From Candidatus Aalborgicola danicus (lineage in GTDB: Bacteria > Pseudomonadota > Gammaproteobacteria > Burkholderiales > Burkholderiaceae_C): 64,000 nucleotides of DNA. Location: contig JADJBC010000041.1 in the NCBI GenBank assembly GCA_016703945.1, positions 1 to 64,000 of the forward strand, in the 5' to 3' direction. Of this stretch, positions 8,812-18,596 are shown in pieces. The notes beneath the pieces were generated by a model. That model saw only the letters and a program-made list of their open reading frames with translations. It did not search any database and was not told the DNA's origin. The stretch's first letter is position 1. The number at the start of each line of letters is the position of its first letter. The position numbers were made by a program, and so were the translations under genes.

Positions 8812-9870
8812 TTAACGAAGCTTAGGGTCGAGCGCATCGCGCAGGGCATCGGTCAGCAGGGCGAATGCGGTGACAAAGGTCGCCATGAACAGCGTCGCAG
8901 TGGCGAGCTGCCACCATTTGCCCTGCACCAGTTCAGTTTGCGCTTCGGCCAGCATGGTGCCCCAGCTGACCATGTCGATCGGCACGCCCAGGCCCAGATA
9001 CGAAAGAATCACCTCGGCCTTGATAAAGCCCACCACGTGCAAGCTCAGCTGCACCAGCACCACGTGGCTGATGTTGGGCAGGATGTGGGTAAACATGCGC
9101 GATGCATTGGACGCACCAATCGCCTCGGCCGCCATCACATATTCCCGCGAACGGTGCTTCATGTATTCGGCGCGCACCAGGCGGTAAATGCCGGTCCAGC
9201 CCACCAGACTCAAGATGATGACCACGGTCCATACGCCGCTGCCTAGCGTAGCGGCCAGCGGCCCGGACTTGAGAACCGCCGCCAATGCGAACACCAGCAA
9301 GATGTACGGAATGGCGGTAAATACGTTGTAGACCCACTCCAGAAAATCCCCCGCGCGGCCCCCAAAATAGCCACCAATGGCTCCCAGAATGGTACCGATC
9401 AACGTGGCAAAAAGGGCAGCTGTAAGCCCCACGGTGATGGACACCTGTGCGCCCTTGATCACCTTGGCAAACACGTCGCGGCCCTGCTGGTCGGCGCCAA
9501 AGGGCAGCGTGTCGGCCTTGACTGTGACCTCGGTCTTGAACTGGGCCGAGCGTTCGTCCCACTCTTTGTAACGGCTGGCCAGCGGGTCTACTTCGCTAAT
9601 GTCCACGTTGGGTCCGACAACGGTTTCCACGATGGCGTTCTGGGTGCCGTCAGCGATTTTGCCCACCAGGGTGGGTGCAGCAAACGGCACGCCCACCTCC
9701 TTTTGCCAGTTGCCGGCCACCAGGCCCAACTGCGCCGCCAGTACCAGCGCGATGAAGAACAGGGTCACATACAACGACACCATGCCGACGCGGTCATTCT
9801 GCAGGCGTAGCCACGCCTGTTTCCACACGCCGGGTGACTGGGGTAGAGATTGCAAAATTTCGGCACTCAT
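8812..9870 (-). CDS. peptide ABC transporter permease (YejE/DppC type)
   Basis: 352 residues. One N-terminal membrane helix (~28-50) is followed by a ~90-residue extracytoplasmic insert that is typical of the YejE/OppC branch. The binding-protein-dependent permease domain follows, with about five more helices and the EAA-type cytoplasmic loop (EYVMAAEAIGASNASRMFTHI). Its ATG overlaps the stop of the preceding permease gene by four bases (ATGA), indicating translational coupling. It forms the membrane channel together with the YejB-like subunit. Confidence 0.92.
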   Translation of the reverse strand: MSAEILQSLPQSPGVWKQAWLRLQNDRVGMVSLYVTLFFIALVLAAQLGLVAGNWQKEVGVPFAAPTLVGKIADGTQNAIVETVVGPNVDISEVDPLASRYKEWDERSAQFKTEVTVKADTLPFGADQQGRDVFAKVIKGAQVSITVGLTAALFATLIGTILGAIGGYFGGRAGDFLEWVYNVFTAIPYILLVFALAAVLKSGPLAATLGSGVWTVVIILSLVGWTGIYRLVRAEYMKHRSREYVMAAEAIGASNASRMFTHILPNISHVVLVQLSLHVVGFIKAEVILSYLGLGVPIDMVSWGTMLAEAQTELVQGKWWQLATATLFMATFVTAFALLTDALRDALDPKLR

Positions 9871-10805
9871 TTCAACGTCACCCTTGGATCAACAAACTTG
9901 TACAGCACATCGGTGATCAGGTTGATCACCATGGTCAGCACTGCCAGATACACCGTAGCGGCCTGGATGACGGGATAGTCGCTGCGATTCACCGCCACCA
10001 GAATTTCACGCCCCAGCCCCGGAATGGAGAAGAACACTTCGATCAGGAAGGAGCCAATGAACACACCCGGCAAGCTGGTAGCCACATTGGTCAGAATGGG
10101 AATCATGGCGTTGCGCAACACGTGTTTGAACAAAATGGCGTTTTCCGTCACGCCCTTGGCCCGTGCGGTGCGTACATAGTCTTGACCGATCTCGTCCAGA
10201 AAAAAGCTGCGGTACAGGCGCGTCTGCGGTGCCAGGCTCACCAGCACCGCCAAAAACACCGGTAGAGGCGCATACGTTGCGAGATTCTTCCAGACGCTGT
10301 TGCTCCATCCCTGCACCGGGAACCAGCCCAGTACAAATCCAAACAGGTACTGCCCGACAATGATGTAAACCAGGAAACTGATGGAAAGCGCCACGGTGCT
10401 GATGATCATGATGGCCCGGTCGGTCAGACTGCCGCGCACATAAGCGACAGCCAGACCGGCGCCAATGGCCAGCACCACTTCCAATATCAGGATAGGAATC
10501 ATGATGGTCAGCGTGGCCGGCAGGCGAGTGGCAAAAATGTCGGAGATAGCCTCGTTGGTGGTCCAGCTCTTGCCCCAGTTGAAGGTAAAGACCTGCTGCA
10601 CAAAGACCCATAGCTGCTCCAGTACGGATTTGTCCAGACCCAGTTGTGCCCGCAATGACGCCAGACGCTCGGGCGAAGCCTTCATGCCGGCCATGATTTC
10701 GACCGGATCGCCGCCAAACAACTTGAACAGGAAGAAGATCAGCAAAATCACCCCCAGCAGGGTGGGAAGCATTTGCCAGATGCGCCGCAGAATGTAGGAA
10801 AGCAT
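9867..10805 (-). CDS. peptide ABC transporter permease (YejB/DppB type)
   Basis: 312 residues, the first gene of the minus-strand transporter operon. It starts with the typical short cytoplasmic lead (MLSYILRRIWQMLPTLLG) and first helix. A periplasmic loop and five helices follow, with an EAA loop reading DYVRTARAKGVTENAILFKHV. Dpp/Opp/Yej B-type permeases share this layout. It is divergently transcribed from the binding protein gene at 10908, with 102 bases between them. Confidence 0.92.
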   Translation of the reverse strand: MLSYILRRIWQMLPTLLGVILLIFFLFKLFGGDPVEIMAGMKASPERLASLRAQLGLDKSVLEQLWVFVQQVFTFNWGKSWTTNEAISDIFATRLPATLTIMIPILILEVVLAIGAGLAVAYVRGSLTDRAIMIISTVALSISFLVYIIVGQYLFGFVLGWFPVQGWSNSVWKNLATYAPLPVFLAVLVSLAPQTRLYRSFFLDEIGQDYVRTARAKGVTENAILFKHVLRNAMIPILTNVATSLPGVFIGSFLIEVFFSIPGLGREILVAVNRSDYPVIQAATVYLAVLTMVINLITDVLYKFVDPRVTLK

Positions 10806-10907
10806 ATTTCGTTCGTTAGAGGGGAGGGAATTCCCTTGGGCCCTTGGGTTTACTGTCCGGGGCGATTATGCTTGCACCCGTTTGCACAGGCATTGGTGTT
10901 TATTACT
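10806..10907. promoter_or_regulatory. divergent promoter region of the Yej-like transporter
   Basis: These 102 bases separate the divergent permease operon and binding protein gene and must hold the promoters for both. They contain a perfect 12-base palindrome, AGGGAATTCCCT, at 10825-10836, close to the permease start; it is a candidate operator. No clear -35/-10 pair could be assigned with confidence. Confidence 0.4.
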
Positions 10908-12719
10908 ATGAATAATATGTTTTCGCGTTTTTTGTGTTGCATGGGTCTGACCCTGGTGGGTGTGGGCAGTCTGCAAGCACAAACCGTTCCGGCTGAAAAA
11001 GTGTTGCGGTACGCCTTTGAAATTGCAGAAACCGGTTTCGACCCGGCGCAAATTACAGACTATTACTCCCGCACCGCCACGGAGAACATGTTCGACGCGT
11101 TGTACCGCTACGATTACCTGGCGCGACCCGCCAAGGTGATTCCCAACGTGGCAGATGGTATGCCGGTCATCGCCGATGACTTCAAGACCTTCACGGTCAA
11201 GGTCAAGCCCGGCATCTATTTTGCCGACGACCCCGCCTTTGGCGGCAAGAAGCGCGAGCTGACCGCGCAGGATTTTGTTTACACCTTCAAACGCATATTC
11301 GACCCCAAGACCAAGAGCCAGATTTACTCCGACCTGGAAGACGTCAAACTGCTGGGCATGGACCCCTTGCGCCGTGACGCTGAAAAGCCGGGTGCCAGCT
11401 TCAATTACGACACCGAAGTAGAGGGCCTGCGCGCCCTGGACCGATACACCATCCAGTTCAAGTTGGCTGAGCCCAAACCTCGATTTGTGTACCTGCTGAC
11501 GGAGTCCAGCACCCTCGGTGCAGTGGCGCGCGAGGTGGTTGAGAAGTATGGCGACAAGATCATGGAGCACCCGGTGGGAACCGGGCCATTCAAACTGGAC
11601 CAGTGGACGCGCTCCTCCAAGATCACCTTTGTGAAGAACCCGAATTTCCGCGAAGAGTATTACGAAGCAGAGCCACCCGCCAACGACGCCCTGTCGCAAG
11701 AGATTTATCGCCAGATGAAGGGCAAGCGCATTCCGATCGTGGACAAAGTGGAGATTTCCATCATTGATGAAGTGCAGCCACGCTGGCTTTCGTTTTTGGG
11801 GAACGAGCATGACTTCCTGATGTACCTGCCCGCCCAATTTGCCAACCAGGTGATCCCCAACAACCAGTTGGCCCCGCATCTGGTCAAAAAGGGGATTCGC
11901 ATCGAACGTTATGCCGCACCTGAGCTGACGTTCTCTTACTTCAACATGGAGAACCCCACGGTGGGGGGCAACTCTACCGAGAAAGTGGCACTGCGCCGTG
12001 CCATTGCCCTGGCCTACAACACCGAAGAAGAAATTCGCCTGCCCCGGCGTAACCAGGCGGTATCGGCCCAGGGGGTCATTCCACCCAATACCTGGGGCTA
12101 CGATCCCAAGTTCAAGTCCGAGATGAGCGACTACAACCCTGCGCGCGCCATGGCGCTGCTCGACATGTTTGGTTATGTCGACAAGGACGGTGACGGCTGG
12201 CGCGACATGCCCGACGGCAAGCCGCTGTTGCTGGAATATGCAACCTCACCGTCTGCCGCCGACCGTGAACTCAATGAGGTATGGAAAAAAAGCATGACGG
12301 CTGCAGGCATCAAAATCGTGTTTAAAACTGCCAAATGGCCTGAAAACCTGAAGTCGGCGCGTGCCGGCAAAGTCATGATGTGGGGCTTGGGCAACTCGGC
12401 TTCCTCACCTGACGGCGGCAGCTTTCTGGATTTTGGTTACGGCCCGCAAAGGTATGAGGGTAATCTGGCAGCTTTCCAGAACGACGAATACGACAAGCTT
12501 TTCCGTCAGCAGGTAGTCCTGCCGGATGGCCCCGAGCGGCTGGCTATCATGAAGAAAATGGTCAAGATTCTGGTGGCCTATATGCCCTACAAGTTCAACA
12601 CCCACCGCATCCGCACCGACATGGTCCAGCCCTGGCTGCTGGGCTACCGCCGTCACCCGACTTCACGCGCCTTCTGGCGCTACGTGGACATAGACACCAG
12701 CAAGTTACCCAAACAATAG
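10908..12719 (+). CDS. periplasmic peptide-binding protein (YejA-like, family 5)
   Basis: 603 residues from the ATG at 10908 (a second ATG lies three codons on). The signal peptide ends near SLQAQ/TVPAE at residue ~29. The mature part is a family 5 extracellular solute-binding protein: YAFEIAETGFDPAQITD at the N-terminus, an -LTAQDFVYTFKRIFDPKT- box, GTGPFKL at ~215 and a long C-terminal lobe. The length (~600) fits the YejA-like branch rather than OppA (~540). It should capture peptides or related oligomers in the periplasm and deliver them to the divergently encoded permease complex. Confidence 0.9.
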   Translation: MNNMFSRFLCCMGLTLVGVGSLQAQTVPAEKVLRYAFEIAETGFDPAQITDYYSRTATENMFDALYRYDYLARPAKVIPNVADGMPVIADDFKTFTVKVKPGIYFADDPAFGGKKRELTAQDFVYTFKRIFDPKTKSQIYSDLEDVKLLGMDPLRRDAEKPGASFNYDTEVEGLRALDRYTIQFKLAEPKPRFVYLLTESSTLGAVAREVVEKYGDKIMEHPVGTGPFKLDQWTRSSKITFVKNPNFREEYYEAEPPANDALSQEIYRQMKGKRIPIVDKVEISIIDEVQPRWLSFLGNEHDFLMYLPAQFANQVIPNNQLAPHLVKKGIRIERYAAPELTFSYFNMENPTVGGNSTEKVALRRAIALAYNTEEEIRLPRRNQAVSAQGVIPPNTWGYDPKFKSEMSDYNPARAMALLDMFGYVDKDGDGWRDMPDGKPLLLEYATSPSAADRELNEVWKKSMTAAGIKIVFKTAKWPENLKSARAGKVMMWGLGNSASSPDGGSFLDFGYGPQRYEGNLAAFQNDEYDKLFRQQVVLPDGPERLAIMKKMVKILVAYMPYKFNTHRIRTDMVQPWLLGYRRHPTSRAFWRYVDIDTSKLPKQ

Positions 12720-12741
12720 CGAATCGATCGATGCCTGGTTT

Positions 12742-12790
12742 GCTATAAAACTTATAGCTGATTGCGCCCCATAGGTGAGAGGTCTAGGTC
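12742..12790 (+). repeat. ~49-bp dispersed repeat, copy C
   Basis: Reads GCTATAAAACTT, then ATAGCTGATTGCGC, then variable bases and a slightly diverged GGTCTAGGTC end. It lies 22 bases after the YejA-like gene and upstream of oppA. Confidence 0.7.
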
Positions 12791-12907
12791 GGATTTCGAC
12801 ACATCCTACAATGCTGCACTTTCCTCTCCTGCTTATCTGCAACCCAAGAGGACCGGCTGGGTTTTCGCACAACGAGCCATGCCCGTCCTGAAGTGACTAG
12901 GAATACC

Positions 12908-14518
12908 ATGCAATTGCGCTTTCAATTGACAGCTGTCGCGACCCTGTGTCTTTCTCTGGCAGCCCCGGGTCTTGCCGCCCTGATCCCGCCGGGCACACAG
13001 CTTCACGCCACCCAAACGATCATCCGCAATAACGGGTCGGAGCCCGAGACACTGGACCCCGCTGTTGCAGAGTCGGTGGGCGCCAACAACATCACCCGCG
13101 ATCTTTTTGAAGGTTTGACCGCGAACGATAGCGACGGCAAGCTGGTACCCGGCGTCGCCGAGAGCTGGAAGCAGACAAACCCGACCACCTGGGTGTTCAA
13201 ATTGCGGCCCAATGCCAAGTGGTCCAACGGTGACCCTGTCACGGCGGAGGACTTCTTGTTTGGCATCCGCCGCTTTGTCGACCCCAAAACGGCGTCAACC
13301 TATGCGGCAACCTTTGGGTCTTTCTTGCTGAACGGCAAGGACATCGTGGCCGGGAAAAAACCATCGAGCGCGATTGGTGTCAAGGTGATTGACAAACTCA
13401 CGCTCGAAGTACAAACCGCTTTCCCGGTGACTTTTTTGCCCAATTTGATGGTGAACAACAACCTGGGGCCGGTCCACAAGGCTTCACTGGAGAAAAACGG
13501 CAAAGACTGGACCAAGCCTGGCAAGCTGGTCAGCAATGGTGCCTATGTGCTCAAGGACTGGCAGGTCAACAACCGGGTGGTCATTGAAAAAAATCCGCAG
13601 TACTGGGATGCCGCCAACGTGCAGCTGACCAAAGTGACTTACCTGCCAATTGAAGATGGCTACGCCGACGTGAAGCTGTATGAGTCGGGGGAAAATGAGT
13701 GGGTTTACCAGCTGCCGCCTGGTACCTATGAAAAGTACAAGGTCCAGTATCCCAAGGAAATTCGCAATGCACCCATGTTGGGCTTGCGTTATTACTCGTA
13801 CCAGGTTCAAAACCCCGCGTTCAAGGATGTCAGGGTTCGCAAGGCCCTTTCGATGGTGCTGGACCGGGACATCTTGTCGCAGCGGGTCACGGCTGATGGT
13901 CAAGCACCTTCGTACAGTGTGATGGTGCAGGGCGTAGACGGCGCGGACGTGACACCCTACGAGTGGGCCACCTGGCCCATGGACAAAAAGGTTGCCGAAG
14001 CCAAGAAGCTGCTGCTTGAGGCCGGAGTCAAACCGGGCTCCAAGTTCGTGTTTTCGTACAACACCAGTGAATACCACAAGAAGATGGCCATCTTCGCGGC
14101 GTCCGAGTGGAAGTCCAAACTGGGTTTGAACATCGAGACCGAGAGCATGGAGTTCAAGGTGTTGTTGAAGAAGCGCCACGATGGCGACTTCCAGATGGCG
14201 CGCAATGGCTGGATCAGCGACTACAACGACGCCACATCCTTTCTGGCGTTGATTCGTTGTGACTCGGATCAAAACAACAACTTCAATTGCAACCGTGCCG
14301 CTGAAGATTTGATCAACCAGGGAACCCAGAGCAGTGATCCGGCCAAGCGCAGGGCTTTGTTGACACAAGCCTCCAAGATGATCATGGATGACTATCCCAT
14401 CATTCCGCTGGTGCAGTATTCACTTCCCCGCCTGGTGAAGTCGTATGTTGGTGGTTATTCGCTGCAGAATTCGCAAGATAGGTTCCGTAGCAAGGACCTG
14501 TTCATCATCAAGCACTAG
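12908..14518 (+). CDS. oppA: oligopeptide-binding protein OppA
   Basis: 536 residues from the ATG at 12908, which follows AGGAA; an upstream in-frame GTG at 12893 is less likely. It has a signal peptide of ~24 residues (hydrophobic core, then GLAA/LIPPG). The OppA/MppA signatures are present: NNGSEPETLDPAVAES near the mature N-terminus, GLVPGVAESW-like and NGDPVTAEDFLFGIRR segments, and GAYVLKDW. It binds peptides in the periplasm and is the first gene of a five-gene opp operon whose genes follow with short gaps or overlaps. Confidence 0.95.
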   Translation: MQLRFQLTAVATLCLSLAAPGLAALIPPGTQLHATQTIIRNNGSEPETLDPAVAESVGANNITRDLFEGLTANDSDGKLVPGVAESWKQTNPTTWVFKLRPNAKWSNGDPVTAEDFLFGIRRFVDPKTASTYAATFGSFLLNGKDIVAGKKPSSAIGVKVIDKLTLEVQTAFPVTFLPNLMVNNNLGPVHKASLEKNGKDWTKPGKLVSNGAYVLKDWQVNNRVVIEKNPQYWDAANVQLTKVTYLPIEDGYADVKLYESGENEWVYQLPPGTYEKYKVQYPKEIRNAPMLGLRYYSYQVQNPAFKDVRVRKALSMVLDRDILSQRVTADGQAPSYSVMVQGVDGADVTPYEWATWPMDKKVAEAKKLLLEAGVKPGSKFVFSYNTSEYHKKMAIFAASEWKSKLGLNIETESMEFKVLLKKRHDGDFQMARNGWISDYNDATSFLALIRCDSDQNNNFNCNRAAEDLINQGTQSSDPAKRRALLTQASKMIMDDYPIIPLVQYSLPRLVKSYVGGYSLQNSQDRFRSKDLFIIKH

Positions 14519-14532
14519 GCGCGGGCCGTCCC

Positions 14533-15453
14533 ATGTGGTCATTTACGATTCGCCGCGTGTTGGCGACCTTGCCAACATTGCTGGCCGTCATTTCCCTGTG
14601 TTACTTCCTGCTGCATGCAACCCCGGGTGGGCCCTTTGACTCGGAGCGGCAGGTTTCCGCCGCAGTGCTTGCCAATTTGCAAGCCAAGTACCACCTGGAC
14701 TTGCCATTGTGGCAACAGTACTTGCTGTATTTGCAAGGATTGCTGAGCGGCGACCTCGGCGCTTCTTTCCGTTATGCCGACTGGTCTGTGAATGACCTTG
14801 TAGCAAAAGCTTTACCGGTGTCCCTGGCCATTGGTGGCACTGCCATGTTGCTGTCCATATTCATTGGTGTGACGGTCGGCATCGTCGCGGCACTGCGGCA
14901 GAACAGCGTGGTCGACCACACGGTCATGCTGCTCGGAAACATTGGCAGCGCCTTTCCGTCTTTTGTAATCGGGCCGGTGCTGATCATGGTTTTTGCAATA
15001 TCGCTTGGCTGGCTTCCAGCGGGAGGCTGGAACAATTTCGCCATCCAGTTCATGGTGTTGCCGGTTGCGTTGCTGACTTTCATCAATGTGTCCACCATCG
15101 GACGCGTCATGCGGGGCAGTCTGATTGAAGTGATGCACAGCAACTTTATTCGCACGGCCCGCGCCAAGGGTCTGCCGGAGCGGGTCGTCGTGTTGCGCCA
15201 TGCGCTCAAGCCAGCGCTTCTTCCTGTGGTATCGACTTTGGGCCCTCTCACCATCAGTTCGATCACCTCTGCGCTGGTAACCGAAACCGTTTTCTCACTC
15301 CCCGGGCTGGGCAAGCTAATTGTGAATGGCGCCGGCAACCGAGACTACACGCTTGTGCTGGGCCTGGTGGTGCTGGTCACTGTGTTGGCGGTCACCATGA
15401 ATCTGCTGGTAGACCTGGCCTACGCCTTGCTGGACCCTAAGATTCGTTACTGA
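14533..15453 (+). CDS. oppB: oligopeptide ABC transporter permease OppB
   Basis: 306 residues, starting 14 bases after oppA. It has six membrane helices with the OppB-type N-terminus (MWSFTIRRVLATLPTLLAV) and an EAA loop, NFIRTARAKGLPERVVVLRH. It pairs with OppC to form the peptide channel in the inner membrane. The length matches E. coli OppB. Confidence 0.95.
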   Translation: MWSFTIRRVLATLPTLLAVISLCYFLLHATPGGPFDSERQVSAAVLANLQAKYHLDLPLWQQYLLYLQGLLSGDLGASFRYADWSVNDLVAKALPVSLAIGGTAMLLSIFIGVTVGIVAALRQNSVVDHTVMLLGNIGSAFPSFVIGPVLIMVFAISLGWLPAGGWNNFAIQFMVLPVALLTFINVSTIGRVMRGSLIEVMHSNFIRTARAKGLPERVVVLRHALKPALLPVVSTLGPLTISSITSALVTETVFSLPGLGKLIVNGAGNRDYTLVLGLVVLVTVLAVTMNLLVDLAYALLDPKIRY

Positions 15454-15487
15454 CGGTCGCCGCTTCATTCTTTTTTTGGACCCGCAA

Positions 15488-16408
15488 GTGAATCCCCTGA
15501 CCCCTTCAAAAAATGACGGGCTGGTGCAAGGCCTGAGCCGGTTGCCCGATCCCGGCAGCCCACCACGAAACCTGTGGGCCGATGCCCGAACCCGTTTCTT
15601 TCGCAACAAGGCGGCTGTGATCAGCCTGGTGGTGTTGAGCACCATCATTCTGGCGTGTGCGATTGGGCCTTTGTTGTTGCCCCATGCATTCGACACGGCG
15701 GACTGGGATGCGATGAGTCTCGGGCCGTCATTCAAGAATGCCCATTTCTGGGGGACGGACGAAGCCGGGCGTGACCTGTTGGTTCGCTGCCTGGTCGGTG
15801 GACGCATTTCACTGATGGTGGGTCTGATGGCCACCTTTGCGTCGGTTACGGTTGGCATCGCCTGGGGGGCGGTCGCAGGCTTTGTGGGTGGCAAGGTCGA
15901 CGCTTTCATGATGCGCATTGTAGACATGATGTATGCCATCCCTTACCTGTTGATTGCCATTCTGCTGGTCACCATTTTGGGGCGGGAGTTCTACCTCGTC
16001 GTGATCACGATTACGGTGTTTTCATGGATGGACATGGCCCGCATTGTGCGCGGGCAGACCTTGTCATTGCGCTCGCGAGAATATGTGGAGGCGGCACATT
16101 CCATTGGAGTGCCCATCCACCGCATCATCACCACCCATATCGTTCCCAACCTGCTTGGGGTCGTGGTGATCTACACCACGGTCACTGTACCGGGCGTGAT
16201 TCTGACGGAGTCGGTGTTGTCGTTTTTGGGCTTGGGCATCCAGGAACCCATGACCAGTTGGGGCGTGCTGATTGAAGATGGCACCAAAGTGATGGAAGTC
16301 TCGCCGTGGATCCTGCTGTTTCCGGCGGCAATGTTGTCCATCACACTGTACTGCTTCAACTTCATCGGTGACGGAATGCGCGATGCCTTGGACCCCAAGG
16401 ATCGATAG
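15488..16408 (+). CDS. oppC: oligopeptide ABC transporter permease OppC
   Basis: About 306 residues if the GTG at 15488 is used; an in-frame TTG at 15476 lacks a ribosome site. The N-terminus holds the typical LWADARTRFFRNKAAV segment before helix 1. A short periplasmic loop with GTDEAGRDLLVR follows, then the permease domain with EAA loop EYVEAAHSIGVPIHRIITTH. The C-terminus ends GDGMRDALDPKDR, as in most OppC proteins. It partners OppB. Confidence 0.93.
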   Translation: MNPLTPSKNDGLVQGLSRLPDPGSPPRNLWADARTRFFRNKAAVISLVVLSTIILACAIGPLLLPHAFDTADWDAMSLGPSFKNAHFWGTDEAGRDLLVRCLVGGRISLMVGLMATFASVTVGIAWGAVAGFVGGKVDAFMMRIVDMMYAIPYLLIAILLVTILGREFYLVVITITVFSWMDMARIVRGQTLSLRSREYVEAAHSIGVPIHRIITTHIVPNLLGVVVIYTTVTVPGVILTESVLSFLGLGIQEPMTSWGVLIEDGTKVMEVSPWILLFPAAMLSITLYCFNFIGDGMRDALDPKDR

Positions 16409-16411
16409 AGC

Positions 16412-17449
16412 ATGAACATGAACACGACATCCAACCCTTTGATGCAGGTGAGCCAGCTTGCGGTCCAGTTCGAGACGCCAGATGGCGTCATCAATGCGGT
16501 TAATGGCATCACCTTTACACTGGACCGCGGTAAGACATTGGGCATTGTTGGCGAAAGCGGCTCAGGCAAGAGCCAGTCCGTTTTGGCCATGATGGGCCTG
16601 CTGGCGACCAATGGGCGAGCCACGGGACAGGTGCTCTACCAAGGGCAAGACCTGATCAGCATGCCAACAGCGGACCTGAACCGCATTCGCGGCAACCGGG
16701 TCGCCATGATTTTTCAGGACCCTATGACCTCGCTCAACCCATATCTTACGGTTGAACGCCAGATGACCGAGGTGTTGGAACTCCACAAGGGTTTGAGCCG
16801 CCGGGAAGCACGGGTACGGGCGATTCAAACGCTGGACGCCGTGAAAATGCCAGAAGCTGCGCGCCGCATTAACATGTACCCGCACGAGTTCTCAGGCGGC
16901 ATGCGCCAGCGGGTCATGATTGCCATGGCCTTGCTGTGTGAACCCGATGTGCTAATCGCAGACGAACCCACCACGGCCCTGGATGTGACGGTGCAGGCCC
17001 AGATTCTGGTTCTGATGCGCGAGTTGCAGCGCGATTTTGGAACTGCCATTGTGTTGATCACCCATGACTTGGGCGTAGTCGCTGGGCTGTGTAACGAAGT
17101 GATGGTGCTCTATGGCGGCCAAGTGATGGAACAGGGCAGTGCGGAGGCAATTTTCTACCGGCCTTCGCACCCTTACACCGCCGGTCTGCTGGCCGCCGTT
17201 CCACGCCTGGAGGATGGGGACGCTCCGATGTTGGCCATCCCGGGCGCTCCACCGAACATGGCCCGTTTACCCGCCGGTTGCCCGTTTACGGATCGTTGCG
17301 CGATGGCGCTACCCCAATGCGGCGTGGAACGCCCCGCGTTTGCTGCGTCAGCCCACGATGCCGACGTGCTTCGCGCCTGTCATCTGGGTATTGAAGATGT
17401 GACCCGTAACCTCCAATATTTGAAGTCCCAACTGGGAGTGGCAACATGA
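16412..17449 (+). CDS. oppD: oligopeptide ABC transporter ATPase OppD
   Basis: 345 residues, starting three bases after oppC. It has Walker A GESGSGKS (~49-56), signature FSGGMRQR, Walker B LIADEPT and the C-terminal oligopeptide-transporter extension (PAGCPFTDRC) that often binds an iron-sulfur cluster through four cysteines. It energises the OppBC channel together with OppF and overlaps oppF by four bases. Confidence 0.95.
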   Translation: MNMNTTSNPLMQVSQLAVQFETPDGVINAVNGITFTLDRGKTLGIVGESGSGKSQSVLAMMGLLATNGRATGQVLYQGQDLISMPTADLNRIRGNRVAMIFQDPMTSLNPYLTVERQMTEVLELHKGLSRREARVRAIQTLDAVKMPEAARRINMYPHEFSGGMRQRVMIAMALLCEPDVLIADEPTTALDVTVQAQILVLMRELQRDFGTAIVLITHDLGVVAGLCNEVMVLYGGQVMEQGSAEAIFYRPSHPYTAGLLAAVPRLEDGDAPMLAIPGAPPNMARLPAGCPFTDRCAMALPQCGVERPAFAASAHDADVLRACHLGIEDVTRNLQYLKSQLGVAT

Positions 17450-18444
17450 GCGACGCCCATTCCACCAGCCGTCCCATTTTGGAAGTTCGCAATCTCAAAG
17501 TGCAATTCCAGGTGCGGGGCGAGGGCCAATGGCCGTGGTCGCCCAAGCGTTTTCTCAAGGCAGTCGACGGCGTGTCCTTTGATTTGCGTGCGGGTGAAAC
17601 CCTGGGCATCGTGGGTGAGTCGGGTTGCGGCAAATCTACGTTGGCACGCGCACTGATCGACCTGGTGCCGATTGCCGATGGCAGCGTGCGGTGGCAAGGG
17701 GACGAAATGCGGGGAGCCGGGCCTGAAGCCTGGCAGGCCAAGCGCAAAGTGGTGCAAATGATTTTTCAGGACCCGCTGGCTTCGCTTGACCCGCGCATGA
17801 CGGTGGCACAAATTATTGGTGAACCGCTGCGCACCCATTTCCCGGGCCTCAGTGCGACGGAACACAACGAACGTGTCTTGGCCATGATGCTGCGCGTGGG
17901 GCTTACCGCGCAGCAGATCAACCGTTATCCGCATGAATTTTCAGGTGGCCAGTGCCAGCGGATTGGCATTGCCCGCGCATTGATTCTGAAACCACAGGTT
18001 GTGATATGTGATGAGCCGGTGTCGGCACTGGATGTGTCGATTCAAGCCCAAATCATCAACCTGCTCAAGGAGTTGCAGGCCGAGATGGGTTTGGCACTGA
18101 TCTTCATCGCCCACGATCTCGCAGTGGTGAAACACATCAGCCAACGCGTGATGGTGATGTATCTGGGGCGTGCAATGGAAATTGCCCAGAAACACGCGTT
18201 GTACGACTCACCACGGCACCCGTACACGCAGGCATTGTTGTCGGCCATTCCAGTACCTGACCCTAAGATTGAGCGCGCCAAGACATTGCAATTGTTACAG
18301 GGGGACCTTCCCTCTGCGATCAATCAACCGTCAGGGTGTGTGTTTCGCACGCGGTGCCCAAAAGCGGTTGAGGAGTGCGCAAAGAACATACCGGCCTTGC
18401 GTCGGATCAGCGAGCAAAGCGAGTCGGCCTGTATCTTGGGGTGA
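17446..18444 (+). CDS. oppF: oligopeptide ABC transporter ATPase OppF
   Basis: 332 residues. It has Walker A GESGCGKST, signature FSGGQCQR and Walker B VICDEPVSALD, plus the C-terminal extension with GCVFRTRCPKAVEEC. Its ATG overlaps the oppD stop (ATGA). It is the last gene of the opp operon; a strong hairpin terminator lies ~110 bases downstream. Confidence 0.95.
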   Translation: MSDAHSTSRPILEVRNLKVQFQVRGEGQWPWSPKRFLKAVDGVSFDLRAGETLGIVGESGCGKSTLARALIDLVPIADGSVRWQGDEMRGAGPEAWQAKRKVVQMIFQDPLASLDPRMTVAQIIGEPLRTHFPGLSATEHNERVLAMMLRVGLTAQQINRYPHEFSGGQCQRIGIARALILKPQVVICDEPVSALDVSIQAQIINLLKELQAEMGLALIFIAHDLAVVKHISQRVMVMYLGRAMEIAQKHALYDSPRHPYTQALLSAIPVPDPKIERAKTLQLLQGDLPSAINQPSGCVFRTRCPKAVEECAKNIPALRRISEQSESACILG

Positions 18445-18481
18445 GCTTTGCCCGCTGCTGGCAAAGCTTACTAACAAATCA

Positions 18482-18525
18482 CCTCGTAGCCCCCGTCATT
18501 ACTCAATAAAGCGCTATCAATTCAG
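18482..18525 (-). repeat. ~49-bp dispersed repeat, copy D (partial)
   Basis: On the minus strand it reads GAATTGATAGCGCTTTATT, then variable bases and GGGGGCTACGAGGT. The first GCTAT arm is missing, so the copy is truncated or diverged at one end. It lies between oppF and its terminator. Confidence 0.6.
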
Positions 18526-18552
18526 GACTGATGTGCTTCCGTGCGCCAAAAA

Positions 18553-18576
18553 AAAGACCGCCCGAAGGCGGTCTTT
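18553..18576. terminator. bidirectional rho-independent terminator
   Basis: AAAGACCGCC pairs perfectly with GGCGGTCTTT around a CGAA tetraloop. It is flanked by A residues on the left and T on the right, so it can work for both the opp operon (plus) and the convergent TonB-receptor gene (minus). Confidence 0.9.
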
Positions 18577-18596
18577 GGTCTGACTAGCTAGGCCGA

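Noticed and set aside
10866..11879. 337-codon minus-strand open frame
   Set aside because: Antisense to the YejA-like binding protein gene; composition is typical of a shadow frame.
13484..14368. 294-codon minus-strand open frame
   Set aside because: Antisense to oppA; no family features.
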